From Sipunculus nudus (lineage: Eukaryota; Annelida; Sipuncula; Golfingiida; Sipunculidae): DNA of 64,000 bases. The stretch covers positions 24,952,401-25,016,400 of the forward strand of contig CM049317.1 in the NCBI GenBank assembly GCA_026874595.1, written 5' to 3'. This document shows, one piece after another, positions 12,505 to 26,100 of the stretch (position 1 is the stretch's first letter; every line of letters begins with the position of its first letter). The notes beneath the pieces are model-generated. The model made no database searches. It saw only the letters and a program-made list of their open reading frames with translations, and was not told the origin of the DNA. The position numbers and the translations under genes were made by a program.

Positions 12505-12878
12505 GTAAGGATCTTTCCCTTCTTTGCTCAGTCAGCACAAATATATGTCCTTAATACACTTACCAAAGGAAATAAAATGTTGGTCTTAGTTTGTTAATCA
12601 CACGATAATTGAAAATCTTAATTTTGAACTTAATCGATATAATATGTCCAGCTGCATCTTATTCAAAGCAAAACATGTTCTGGTCTTACTTTCGGTAGCT
12701 TAACATATAAGCAAAATATGTTCCATAAATGTCTGTGTCATCAAAAGAAATAAGGTGAAAACGAAAAGTAAATTTGGCCAAAGTTTATTCCTGAATTTAT
12801 TTTAAATTTCATAGTTAAAGTTGAGTACAAAAATATGATACTATTTTCAATGACACAAGTGTTGCTCTTGTGTACCAG

Positions 12879-12980
12879 AAGCCATCATGACCGGTTCAGC
12901 AGGGTCAAGTCCGGTTTTGGACAACGCCGAATCTGGACATCACCACTTGGTACCTCCTGACTCTGAAGTGGAAAGGTCTG
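12879..12980 (+). CDS. Candidate exon B, unit 3
   Basis: Identical in frame and splice signals to exon B of units 1 and 2. It is the last unit in the window with a full-length exon B. Confidence 0.5.
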
Positions 12981-15900
12981 GTAAGCATCTTTTTCCTACT
13001 TTATTCACAATTACACGTATCCTTCTCTTAAAATGTTTACAGAAGGATATTCGATTTTAATTTTAATTTGGTAATCACAAGATAACTAGACACCTAAGTT
13101 TGAATTTAATCCATATAATTAGTAATATGTTCTGGTGCATCTTATTCCAAACATAAATATAGTCTAGACCTATGTTTAGTACCCTAACATTTTATCGAAA
13201 TACCATATTAATCGCCTTAATGTTTGATTGGCTTCAGTTAAACAGTCATAAATTGTCATGAAACATCGTAGAATGTTAAATTAGCCGACAATAGATTTTG
13301 AAAAAATGGGTATATGGATTAGGGTTTATTTAACGCTTATTACGTATGAACCAATAACCTGGGTCTGGTGCTAATAAATATAAAGGAAGGCAGACACTTT
13401 CAGACCTCTGACTTTAAACATACAAACCAAAACTCCAGATACATTTACGTGAAATATAGTTAAAGTGTTACAAAAGATTATATGGAAATATGCACTTAAC
13501 TGAATAGTGCTGACGTCCCAGGGTGGGTAAAATAAATTTACATTAGACATACAATCATACAATACAAGATGACAGGGGACTACACCCTAAGCTAAACTGA
13601 TTATTATATAAATATACCAAAACTCTTGAGGCTGACTCTTACAACGAATTCAAATCTGGACCAAACAAGGAGTTCAGCCCTTAATAACGGCTCTATTTAG
13701 GCGTCGAAAGAAAAGAATACTTGGGTGGACGTATCCGCCGGTCAGGGAAACTGAAGAATACTGAGGAACAAGGTTTTACTAGAACGGGATGTTTTCTCCT
13801 CTCAGTCAATAATTGGCACTACACAAGCATGATAAGCAATGCCTCCGGAGTAGAGCACAGGGCAAAAAGAGAGTTCGAATCTCAGGCAAGGCAGTGAGAT
13901 ATTTAACGGTCAGCCCCTACACAGATTGCGCCCTCTGCAGGCTTAGTGATGTGCCTGTGCCCAGCAGTCGTGTCTCATTTTCAAACGAGTGCTCTTTCAG
14001 GGGTCCCTAGGTGTTAAAACAAAAAAAAAGTGATGATACACACCGAGGACCAGCAGAAGCAATACGCCAAGATACCATTTCTTGTAAAGTAGGCGTAGAA
14101 GATGTAAGTGTAGATTCAGAAAATATCCTGGGCGTAAAATTTCGAGGTTTTTATATTAAACGCATATCGTGGGGTATTTGAATTCGTGGACAGACAATAA
14201 AAAAAATTAAGGAAATCGTGGTTAACTAATATCTTTATATGCGCTGGGAAGACGAGAAAATTTACAGCGGTAACTAACCTGTTGCTCGACGGAGATGCTT
14301 ATTACACGGTGCGCCTGTACCGTGGCTAATCGGATCAGTGTTTAGCAAACAAACATCGCCTGGCTCGAGGACAACAAAGGAATAAATCAGCCTTGAAGGT
14401 GACGGACGATACATCGGCTGTTAGTTATAAAAAACAAGCACATCACGTTCACACAAAGCGTAAACCCTCATTTTATCGGGGGAAAAATGAAACGGGACTG
14501 ACTACAAGAGGTATTTAACCTTTTTTTATTCATCATGGCGGTAGTTGCATGTGGTGCCTGTAAAGCCCAGACGGGGCCGTGTGACAAGCAGTTCGATAGG
14601 CATTCAATGTGTCAACCATTTGGAGAAGTCGGCTAAATGGGTCGGCTAGCAAAAGACAGGAACTTTTCCCATCTGAAAATAAGTGGGGCATAATGTGCAT
14701 ACTAGTATTCTGTGACGCTTTCTTACGTAAAGATTTATGTACAAGTTAACAATCGTCAATATTCGGACATACTGCTTTTCTTACTGATGGCTCACTTTTA
14801 GGCACACAACTGTAGTCAACAATATTCGGGATAAGTGTTCTATATTGCATTCGCCTCATACGGTAATGCAAATAAATTAAAATTGCCTTGGCTTTTAAGC
14901 CAATGAAAAGTCGTACTTGATAACCGTGGTTACAAACATTTGAACATGCATACCTTTCTTGTCATGTCTGAACTATCGCTTTTCACGATACAAATGTGGC
15001 ATTGTTCTTGAACATTTCACCCGACTTATTGAAAAATGGAAATGTGGGGATGTTTTCAGTTTAAAGTAAAGTATGAAAATGTTTTATTGTAAACGTTTCA
15101 GGGGCTGTGTGTATGCGATATTAAGGAAAATGGAATGGGCAACATAATATTTTTAAATCATATTTTTATAGTAATTCACGGGAACAATCATTCAGCACAT
15201 TTATTATTTTTGTATCATTTACAAAATATAAAATTGTAATAAACAATTTTTGTACCTTTATTGAAAACTTAGCCACTGATCATAATAATAAATGAAATCA
15301 CCCACCAGCTGCCGTCAAGATATTCTCTGACCGTATGATTTTTTGATCGATGGATTCATGAAGTATTGGATAACCTTGATCCACGAAAATCACGAAAACA
15401 AAATCCCACTTATTATTTCTGAACCTACATTATTAAAACTATACCATCAGCGTATATAACAATACTAACATTTCTTCAATTTACATCTATTTCTCTATGA
15501 ATTCTGGTGATACTTTCTGCTTAATCATTAATAAAAATCAAAAGCAGCCTTAGTGTAAGGGAATGCCCCTATCAAACCAATCTGTGTTAAAATTAGTAAT
15601 CTTTAAACAAGCTAATGTATGCTTGTATAACGCTTTAATAGCAAAATTTGTCATCGATTCCATATGGAACAAGAAAAGCACTCAGAGCGCAAACCTCCGC
15701 CAAAGCAGCTCATTATCCCCCATATGTAACTGTCAGAAAAGCAGCATTTTTTCCTTTAAAATATTTCTCTATCAAGAATGTTATCCGTATCACAATTTAA
15801 TCAATTTTTCTTTCATAGCCGAGCTATCCTCAAGATTTCATCAAAATCCTTCAATAAGTGTTTGACTAATGTTGCTAACAGCCAGCCAAACATAACCCCT

Positions 15901-17567
15901 GCAGTTTAGCGGAGGTAAAAAACAGATGAAGTCGAATATATTTGCAAAGCTAAGATTTCTTATGTAGGGAATGCGGGATGCGAAAAGCGTATAAAATAGG
16001 TACACGTATTGAGAAATAGAGAAGGTGAGATTCCTCGTGCGCGGATCCGGCAAGCGGAATTCGCATCCGGCAAAAACAATCACTTCATGTAGCGATTTTT
16101 TAAGTTTCCGGATGGTATCCAGGGGCAAAACATAGAACAAATGCATGCCGCCGTACGCGTGCATGTTCATAATAAATCTCTTAACACGCATTCCGCATTT
16201 CGTACATAAGGAATGTTACACGTTACTACTGAAGAAACTGACTTAATGAGCCCCCGAGGCCAAGTCGAAGCTGTGAGAAGCTGAACGAAACAGTGTTTTG
16301 TATTACTTTTGAACATTACGTTTTGTTACGTGTAACTAAACTTTCATCCGGGTTCCACACGCAACTAACTCAACTGAAGAAAGACTCTATAAATGATAAT
16401 ATTTATAATTGATAAATCAGTATATACAATATATACAAGAATACAACATGTTTTGGTTCACATAAAGGTCTGTCCAAGTCACCCATATTAATATTAACAG
16501 AATACATATAGCTCAAAGTAAAGTGAAGTAGGTGTCTCCAAAATCAATAAATCACATAATGCGAGTGCGAGGACTAGTGCCGGTACGCCCCTGGGGCCGA
16601 TTAGGAGCCGTCCATGTTAAAAAGTCTACCCTCAACCGAAAAAAAGTTCAAATGTCCAAAACCAGGACGGGCAAGCGGTACGACAGTTCACATAATAATT
16701 GCAGCCCATACGGGATCGGGAATGTGATACTTTTATAACTGTACGCGAGATGACGTCGTACAGTTCACAAAAGAAACAGGTTCCAGTTAATGTAAAGGGT
16801 ACACTGCTTGTCTGTCGTCTTCGGTGGTGTTATGCTTCAACGCTCTCCGTTAGATTGTCCCCCTGTGTTCTCTGGTGTCCTCACGACCGGGAACCTGTAG
16901 GGCCCCCGCCGTCATCAAAGTCACTACGGAACCACGTAACACCTCCCTAAAGTAGAAAATTTTATGACATCAATATGAGTAAAATTTTGTAACCTTTCAA
17001 CACGTGAGCCTCTAAATGACTCAGTTAATTACATAAGGAATAATTCAACAGATCAATGGAATAATAATTAAATATGATCAATCATGTTTATTCAGTAAAA
17101 GTTACACCTCGCCAAACCACCCTGATGTCTAAAGGGCTTAATAAAAACATAACCATGTAAGCAATGTAACCATCCTTTAAAAATAATAACTCTAAACTAA
17201 TAGGAACGCCAAGACTCTTCAAAACGAAACAAACCATCTATATATTGGAATATTAAACAATATTCCCGATATAACTCATGTGTAAATTTAACCAATGAAT
17301 TAATTTATGCTGAAACCATCCATTCCAAAGGAAACCCATTTTTTCCGACAGCAATAATAGCACAATCTACATTTTCAATTTCATAGATCTCCCTACCGAT
17401 TTGGCTACTTTACAATGTCAGTAATGCATGTCAAACGGAATAAGTTTAAAAGAAAATTGAATTCGACTAAAAGTTTAGTCCCCACATTTAATTTAAATTT
17501 CATAATGATAGTTGAGTGTAAATGAACAATATCATTTTCTATGACACATGTTACTCTTTTGTCCCAG

Positions 17568-17669
17568 AAACCAGCTCCAACGGTTCCGCAAGGTCTAGTC
17601 TTGTTGTTGAACATCCGAAATTCGAACAGCACAACTTAGTGCAACCTAAATCTGAAGTTGAAAGGTCTG
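17568..17669 (+). CDS. Candidate exon A, unit 4 (subfamily B version)
   Basis: Acceptor and donor as in unit 1. Two substitutions both change the residue: Ala1 to Thr and Ala6 to Ser, giving TSSNGSARSS at the start. Length and phase are unchanged. The following intron differs from units 1-3 (for example GTAAGGATCTTTTCC). Confidence 0.5.
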
Positions 17670-17991
17670 GTAAGGATCTTTTCCTCCTTTGCTCAGTCAG
17701 CACAAATATATGTCCTTAATACACTTACCAAAGGAAATAAAATTTTGGTCTTAGTTGTTAATCACACGATAATTGAAAATCTTAATTTTGAAATAAATCG
17801 ATATAATATGTCCAGCTGCATCTTAGTCAAAGCAAAACATGTTCTGGTCTTACTTTCGGTAGCTTAACATATAAGCAAAATATGTTCCATAAATGTCTGT
17901 GTCATCAAAAGAAATAAGGTGAAAACGAAAAGTAAATTTGGCCAAAGTTTATTCCTAAATTTATTTTAAATTTCCATCATGACCGGTTCAG

Positions 17992-18072
17992 CAGGGTCAA
18001 GTCCGGTTTTGGACAACGCCGAATCTGGACATCACCACTTGGTACCTCCTGACTCTGAAGTGGAAAGGTCTG
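17992..18072 (+). CDS. Damaged exon B, unit 4, possibly rescued by an internal acceptor
   Basis: A 72-bp deletion removes the pyrimidine tract, the acceptor AG and the first three exon bases. Remaining exon sequence runs 17974-18072 and still has GTAAGC. An internal GGTTCAG ends at 17991. Using it would give an 81-bp exon that again starts with two codon bases (G|CA, Ala), so phase 1-1 is preserved and seven residues are lost. Whether this site is used is inference. The alternative is that the exon is skipped. Confidence 0.35.
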
Positions 18073-21000
18073 GTAAGCATCTTTTTCCTACTTTATTCAC
18101 AAATATACGTATCCTTCTCTTAAAATGTTTACAGAAGGATATTCGATTTTAATTTTAATTTGGTAATCACAAGATAACTAGACACCTAAGTTTGAATTTA
18201 ATCCATATAATTAGTAATATGTTCTGGTGCATCTTATTCCAAACATAAATATAGTCTAGACCTATGTTTAGTACCCTAACGTTTTATCGAAATACCATAT
18301 TAATCGCCTTAATGTTTGATTGGCTTCAGTTAAACAGTCATAAATTGTCATGAAACATCGTAGAATGTTAAATTAGCCGACAATAGATTTTGAAAAAATG
18401 GGTATATGGATTAGGGTTTATTTAACGCTTATTACGTATGAACCAATAACCTGGGTCTGGTGCTAATAAATATAAAGGAAGGCAGACACTTTCAGACCTC
18501 TGACTTTAAACATACAAACCAAAACTCCAGATACATTTACGTGAAATATAGTTAAAGTGTTACAAAAGATTATATGGAAATATGCACTTAACTGAATAGT
18601 GCTGACGTCCCAGGGTGGGTAAAATAAATTTACATTAGACATACAATCATACAATACAAGATGACAGGGGACTACACCCTAAGCTAAACTGATTATTATA
18701 TAAATATACCAAAACTCTTGAGGCTGACTCTTACAACGAATTCAAATCTGGACCAAACAAGGAGTTCAGCACTTGATTACGGCTCTATTTAGCCGTCGAA
18801 AGATAAGAATACTTGGGTGGACGTATCCGCCGGTCAGGGAAACTGAAGAATACTGAGGAACAAGGTTTTACTAGAACGGGATGTTTTCTCCTCTCAGTCA
18901 ATAATTGGCACTACACAAGCATGATAAGCAATGCCTCCGGAGTAGAGCACAGGGCAAAAAGAGAGTTCGAATCTCAGGCAAGGCAGTGAGATATTTAACG
19001 GTCAGCCCCTACACAGATTGCGCCCTCTGCAGGCTTAGTGATGTGCCTGTGCCCAGCAGTCGTGTCTCATTTTCAAACGAGTGCTCTTTCAGGGGTCCCT
19101 AGGTGTTAAAACAAAAAAAAAGTGATGATACACACCGAGGACCAGCAGAAGCAATACACCAAGATACCATTTCTTGTAAAGTAGGCGTAGAAGATGTAAG
19201 TGTAGATTCAGAAAATATCCTGGGCGTAAAATTTCGAGGTTTTTATATTAAACGCATATCGTGGGGTATTTGAATTCGTGGACAGACAATAAAAAAAATT
19301 AAGGAAATCGTGGTTAACTAATATCTTTATATGCGCTGGGAAGACGAGAAAATTTACAGCGGTAACTAACCTGTTGCTCGACGGAGATGCTTATTACACG
19401 GTGCGCCTGTACCGTGGCTAATCGGATCAGTGTTTAGCAAACAAACATCGCCTGGCTCGAGGACAACAAAGGAATAAATCAGCCTTGAAGGTGACGGACG
19501 ATACATCGGCTGTTAGTTATAAAAAACACGCACACCACGTTCACACAAAGCGTAAACCCTCATTTTATCGGAGAAAAAATGAAACGGGACTGACTACAAG
19601 AGGTATTTAACCTTTTTTTATTCATCATGGCGGTAGTTGCATGTGGTGCCTGTAAAGCCCAGACGGGGCCGTGTGACAAGCAGTTCGATAGGCATTCAAT
19701 GTGTCAACCATTTGGAGAAGTCGGCTAAATGGGTCGGCTAGCAAAAGACAGGAACTTTTCCCATCTGAAAATAAGTGGGGCATAATGTGCATACTAGTAT
19801 TCTGTGACGCTTTCTTACGTAAACATGTACAAGTTAACAATCGTCAATATTCGGACATACTGCTTTTCTTACTGATGGCTCACTTTTAGGCACACAACTG
19901 TAGTCAACAATATTCGGGATAAGTGTTCTATATTGCATTCGCCTCATACGGTAATGCAAATAAATTAAAATTGCCTTGGCTTTTAAGCCAATGAAAAGTC
20001 GTACTTGATAACCGTGGTTACAAACATTTGAACATGCATACCTTTCTTGTCATGTCTGAACTATCGCTTTTCACGATACAAATGTGGCATTGTTCTTGAA
20101 CATTTCACCCGACTTATTGAAAAATGGAAATGTGGGGATGTTTTCAGTTTAAAGTAAAGTATGAAAATGTTTTATTGTAAACGTTTCAGGGGCTGTGTGT
20201 ATGCGATATTAAGGAAAATGGAATGGGCAACATAACATTTTTAAATCATATTTTTATAGTAATTCACGGGAACAATCATTCAGCACATTTATTATTTTTG
20301 TATCATTTACAAAATATAAAATTGTAATAAACAATTTTTGTACCTTTATTGAAAACTTAGCCACTATCATAATAATAAATGAAATCACCCACCAGCTGCC
20401 GTCAAGATATTCTCTGACCGTATGATTTTTTGATCGATGGATTCATGAAGTATTGGATAACCTTGATCCACGAAAATCACGAAAACAAAATCCCACTTAT
20501 TATTTCTGAACCTACATTATTAAAACTATACCATCAGCGTATATAACAATACTAACATTTCTTCAATTTACATCTATTTCTCTATGAATTCTGGTGATAC
20601 TTTCTGCTTAATCATTAATAAAAATCAAAAGCAGCGTTAGTGTAAGGGAATGCCCCTATCAAACCAATCTGTGTTAAAATTAGTAATCTTTAAACAAGCT
20701 AATGTATGCTTGTATAACGCTTTAATAGCAAAATTTGTCATCGATTCCATATGGAACAAGAAAAGCACTCAGAGCGCAAACCTCCGCCAAAGCAGCTCAT
20801 TATCTCCCATATGTAACTGTCAGAAAAGCAGCATTTTTTCCTTTAAAATATTTCTCTATCAAGAATGTTATCCGTATCACAATTTAATCAATTTTTCTTT
20901 CATAGCCGAGCTATCCTCAAGATTTCATCAAAATCCTTCAATAAGTGTTTGACTAATGTTGCTAACAGCTAGCCAAACATAACCCCTGCAGTTTAGCGGA

Positions 21001-22654
21001 GGTAAAAAACAGATGAAGTCGAATATATTTGCAAAGCTAAGATTTCTTATGTAGGGAATGCGGGATGCGAAAAGCGTATAAAATAGGTACACGTATTGAG
21101 TAATAGAGAAGGTGAGATTCCTCGTGCGCGGATCCGGCAAGCGGAATTCGCATCCGGCAAAACAATCGCTTCATGTAGCGATTTTTTAAGTTTCCGGATG
21201 GTATCCAGGGGCAAAACATAGAACAAATGCATGCCGCCGTACGCGTGCATGTTCATAATAAATCTCTTAACACGCATTCCGCATTTCGTACATAAGGAAT
21301 GTTACACGTTACTACTGAAGAAACTGACTTAATGAGCCCCCGAGGCCAAGTCGAAGCTGTGAGAAGCTGAACGAAACAGTGTTTTGTATTACTTTTGAAC
21401 ATTACGTTTTGTTACGTGTAACTAAACTTTCATCCGGGTTCCACACGCAACTAACTCAACTGAAGAAAGACTCTATAAATGATAATATTTATAATTGATA
21501 AATCAGTATATACAATATATACAAGAATACAACATGTTTTGGTTCACATAAAGGTCTGTCCAAGTCACCCATATTAATATTAACAGAATACATATAGCTC
21601 AAAGTAAAGTGAAGTAGGTGTCTCCAAAATCAATAAATCACATAATGCGAGTGCGAGGACTAGTGCCGGTACGCCCCTGGGGCCGATTAGGAGCCGTCCA
21701 TGTTAAAAAGTCTACCCTCAACCGAAAAAAAGTTCAAATGTCCAAAACCAGGACGGGCAACCGGTACGACAGTTCACATAATAATTGCAGCCCATACGGG
21801 ATCGGGAATGTGATACTTTTATAACTGTACGCGAGATGACGTCGTACAGTTCACAAAAGAAACAGGTTCCAGTTAATGTAAAGGGTCCACTGCTTGTCTG
21901 TCGTCTTCGGTGGTGTTATGCTTCAACGCTCTCCGTTAGATTGTCCCCCTGTGTTCTCTGGTGTCCTCACGACCGGGAACCTGTAGGGCCCCCGCCGTCA
22001 TCAAAGTCACTACGGAACCACGTAACACCTCCCTAAAGTAGAAAATTTTATGACATCAATATGAGTAAAATTTTGTAACCTTTCAACACGTGAGCCTCTA
22101 AATGACTCAGTTAATTACATAAGGAATAATTCAACAGATCAATGGAATAATAATTAAATATGATCAATCATGTTTATTCAGTAAAAGTTACACCTCGCCA
22201 AACCACCCTGATGTCTAAAGGGCTTAATAAAAACATAACCATGTAAGCAATGTAACCATCCTTTAAAAATAATAACTCTAAACTAATAGGAACGCCAAGA
22301 CTCTTCAAAACGAAACAAACCATCTATATATTGGAATATTAAACAATATTCCCGATATAACTCATGTGTAAATTTAACCATTGAATTAATTTATGCTGAA
22401 ACCATCCATTCCAAAGGAAACCCATTTTTTCCGACAGCAATAATAGCACAATCTACATTTTCAATTTCATAGATCTCCCTACCGATTTGGCTACTTTACA
22501 AAAGTCAGTAATGCATGTCAAACGGAATAAGTTTAAAAGAAAATTGAATTCGACTAAAAGTTTAGTCCCCACATTTAATTTAAATTTCATAATGATAGTT
22601 GAGTGTAAATGAACAATATCATTTTCTATGACACATGTTACTCTTTTGTCCCAG

Positions 22655-22756
22655 AAACCAGCTCCAACGGTTCCGCAAGGTCTAGTCTTGTTGTTGAACA
22701 TCCGAAATTCGAACAGCACAACTTAGTGCAACCTAAATCTGAAGTTGAAAGGTCTG
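22655..22756 (+). CDS. Candidate exon A, unit 5 (subfamily B version)
   Basis: Same TSSNGSARSS variant, length, phase and splice signals as unit 4. Confidence 0.5.
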
Positions 22757-23078
22757 GTAAGGATCTTTTCCTCCTTTGCTCAGTCAGCACAAATATATGT
22801 CCTTAATACACTTACCAAAGGAAATAAAATTTTGGTCTTAGTTGTTAATCACACGATAATTGAAAATCTTAATTTTGAAATAAATCGATATAATATGTCC
22901 AGCTGCATCTTAGTCAAAGCAAAACATGTTCTGGTCTTACTTTCGGTAGCTTAACATATAAGCAAAATATGTTCCATAAATGTCTGTGTCATCAAAAGAA
23001 ATAAGGTGAAAACGAAAAGTAAATTTGGCCAAAGTTTATTCCTAAATTTATTTTAAATTTCCATCATGACTGGTTCAG

Positions 23079-23159
23079 CAGGGTCAAGTCCGGTTTTGGA
23101 CAACGCCGAATCTGGACATCACCACTTGGTACCTCCTGACTCTGAAGTGGAAAGGTCTG
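23079..23159 (+). CDS. Damaged exon B, unit 5
   Basis: Carries the same 72-bp deletion as unit 4, with remnant exon sequence 23061-23159. One extra substitution (GACTGG for GACCGG) lies upstream of the possible cryptic acceptor GGTTCAG. From that acceptor the frame is open to the GTAAGC donor. Confidence 0.35.
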
Positions 23160-26100
23160 GTAAGCATCTTTTTCCTACTTTATTCACAAATATACGTATC
23201 CTTCTCTTAAAATGTTTACAGAAGGATATTCGATTTTAATTTTAATTTGGTAATCACAAGATAACTAGACACCTAAGTTTGAATTTAATCCATATAATTA
23301 GTAATATGTTCTGGTGCATCTTATTCCAAACATAAATATAGTCTAGACCTATGTTTAGTACCCTAACATTTTATCGAAATACCATATTAATCGCCTTAAT
23401 GTTTGATTGGCTTCAGTTAAACAGTCATAAATTGTCATGAAACATCGTAGAATGTTAAATTAGCCGACAATAGATTTTGAAAAAATGGGTATATGGATTA
23501 GGGTTTATTTAACGCTTGTTACGTATGAACCAATAACCTGGGTCTGGTGCTAATAAATATAAAGGAAGGCAGACACTTTCAGACCTCTGACTTTAAACAT
23601 ACAAACCAAAACTCCAGATACATTTACGTGAAATATAGTTAAAGTGTTACAAAAGATTATATGGAAATATGCACTTAACTGAATAGTGCTGACGTCCCAG
23701 GGTGGGTAAAATAAATTTACATTAGACATACAATCATACAATACAAGATGAGAGGGGACTACACCCTAAGCTAAACTGATTATTATATAAATATACCAAA
23801 ACTCTTGAGGCTGACTCTTACAACGAATTCAAATCTGGACCAAACAAGGAGTTCAGCCCTTAATAACGGCTCTATTTAGCCGTCGAAAGATAAGAATACT
23901 TGGGTGGACGTATCCGCCGGTCAGGGAAACTGAAGAATACTGAGGAACAAGGTTTTACTAGAACGGGATGTTTTCTCCTCTCAGTCAATAATTGGCACTA
24001 CACAAGCATGATAAGCAATGCCTCCGGAGTAGAGCACAGGGCAAAAAGAGAGTTCGAATCTCAGGCAAGGCAGTGAGATATTTAACGGTCAGGCCCTACA
24101 CAGATTGCGCCCTCTGCAGGCTTAGTGATGTGCCTGTGCCCAGCAGTCGTGTCTCATTTTCAAACGAGTGCTCTTTCAGGGGTCCCTAGGTGTTAAAACA
24201 AAAAAAAAGTGATGATACACACCGAGGACCAGCAGAAGCAATACACCAAGATACCATTTCTTGTAAAGTAGGCGTAGAAGATGTAAGTGTAGATTCAGAA
24301 AATATCCTGGGCGTAAAATTTTGAGGTTTTTATATTAAACGCATATCGTGGGGTATTTGAATTCGTGGACAGACAATAAAAAAAATTAAGGAAATCGTGG
24401 TTAACTAATATCTTTATATGCGCTCGGAAGACGAGAAAATTTACAGCGGTAACTAACCTGTAACTCGACGGAGATGCTTATTACACGGTGCGCCTGTACC
24501 GTGGCTAATCGGATCAGTGTTTAGCAAACAAACATCGCCTGGCTCGAGGACAACAAAGGAATAAATCAGCCTTGAAGGTGACGGACGATACATCGGCTGT
24601 TAGTTATAAAAAACAAGCACACCACGTTCACACAAAGCGTAAACCCTCATTTTATCGGAGAAAAAATGAAACGGGACTGACTACAAGAGGTATTTAACCT
24701 TTTTTTATTCATCATGGCGGTAGTTGCATGTGGTGCCTGTAAAGCCCAGACGGGGCCGTGTGACAAGCAGTTCGATAGGCATTCAATGTGTCAACCATTT
24801 GGAGAAGTCGGCTAAATGGGTCGGCTAGCAAAAGACAGGAACTTTTCCCATCTGAAAATAAGTGGGGCATAATGTGCATACTAGTATTCTGTGACGCTTT
24901 CTTACGTAAACATTTATGTACAAGTTAACAATCGTCAATATTCGGACATACTGCTTTTCTTACTGATGGCTCACTTTTAGGCACACAACTGTAGTCAACA
25001 ATATTCGGGATAAGTGTTCTATATTGCATTCGCCTCATACGGTAATGCAAATAAATTAAAATTGCCTTGGCTTTTAAGCCAATGAAAAGTCGTACTTGAT
25101 AACCGTGGTTACAAACATTTGAACATGCATACCTTTCTTGTCATGTCTGAACTATCGCTTTTCACGATACAAATGTGGCATTGTTCTTGAACATTTTACC
25201 CGACTTATTGAAAAATGGAAATGTGGGGATGTTTTCAGTTTAAAGTAAAGTATGAAAATGTTTTATTGTAAACGTTTCAGGGGCTGTGTGTATGCGATAT
25301 TAAGGAAAATGGAATGGGCAACATAATATTTTTAAATCATATTTTTATAGTAATTCACGGGAACAATCATTCAGCACATTTATTATTTTTGTATCATTTA
25401 CAAAATATAAAATTGTAATAAACAATTTTTGTACCTTTATTGAAAACTTAGCCACTGATCATAATAATAAATGAAATCACCCACCAGCTGCCGTCAAGAT
25501 ATTCTCTGACCGTATGATTTTTTGATCGATGGATTCATGAAGTATTGGATAACCTTGATCCACGAAAATCACGAAAACAAAATCCCACTTATTATTTCTG
25601 AACCTACATTATTAAAACTATACCATCAGCGTATATAACAATACTAACATTTCTTCAATTTAAATCTATTTCTCTATGATTTCTGGTGATACTTTTTGCT
25701 TAATCATTAATAAAAGTCAAAAGCAGCGTTAGTGTAAGGGAATGCCCCTATCAAACCAATCTGTGTTAAAATTAGTAATCTTTAAACAAGCTAATGTATG
25801 CTTGTATAACGCTTTAATAGCAAAATTTGTCATCGATTCCATATGGAACAAGAAAAGCACTCAGAGCGCAAACCTCCGCCAAAGCAGCTCATTATCCCCC
25901 ATATGTAACTGTCAGAAAAGCAGCATTTTTTCCTTTAAAATATTTCTCTATAAAGAATGTTATCCGTATCACAATTTAATCAATTTTTCTTTCATAGCCG
26001 AGCTATCCTCAAGATTTCATCAAAATCCTTCAATAAGTGTTTGACTAATGTTGCTAACAGCCAGCCAAACATAACCCCTGCAGTTTAGCGGAGGTAAAAA

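Larger units (their letters stand above)
10334..15499. repeat. Array unit 3 (5166 bp, subfamily A)
   Basis: Same length and contents as unit 2. With unit 2 it shares the shortened A-tract and a change near 11650 (CGTCTTCGG instead of CGTCCTCGG). Both exon-like segments are intact. Confidence 0.95.
15500..20586. repeat. Array unit 4 (5087 bp, mosaic of subfamilies A and B)
   Basis: The left end matches units 1-3, including the five-A run GGCAAAAACAATCAC near 16072. From 16239 onward it carries the markers of units 5 and 6: GAAACTGAC for GAAACAGAC, CAAAATCAATAAATC near 16540, the changed first exon, and the 72-bp deletion at the second exon. It therefore joins the two subfamilies within about 16080-16239. 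A private small deletion (AAACATGTAC) lies near 19822. Confidence 0.93.
20587..25678. repeat. Array unit 5 (5092 bp, subfamily B)
   Basis: Carries the subfamily B markers, including the exon changes and the 72-bp deletion. One A is lost near 21160 (GGCAAAACAATCGC), which breaks the long minus-strand open frame seen in units 1-4. Around 23850 it has CAGCCCTTAATAACGG as in units 1-3, whereas units 4 and 6 have CAGCACTTGATTACGG. This unit is therefore also a mosaic. Confidence 0.93.
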
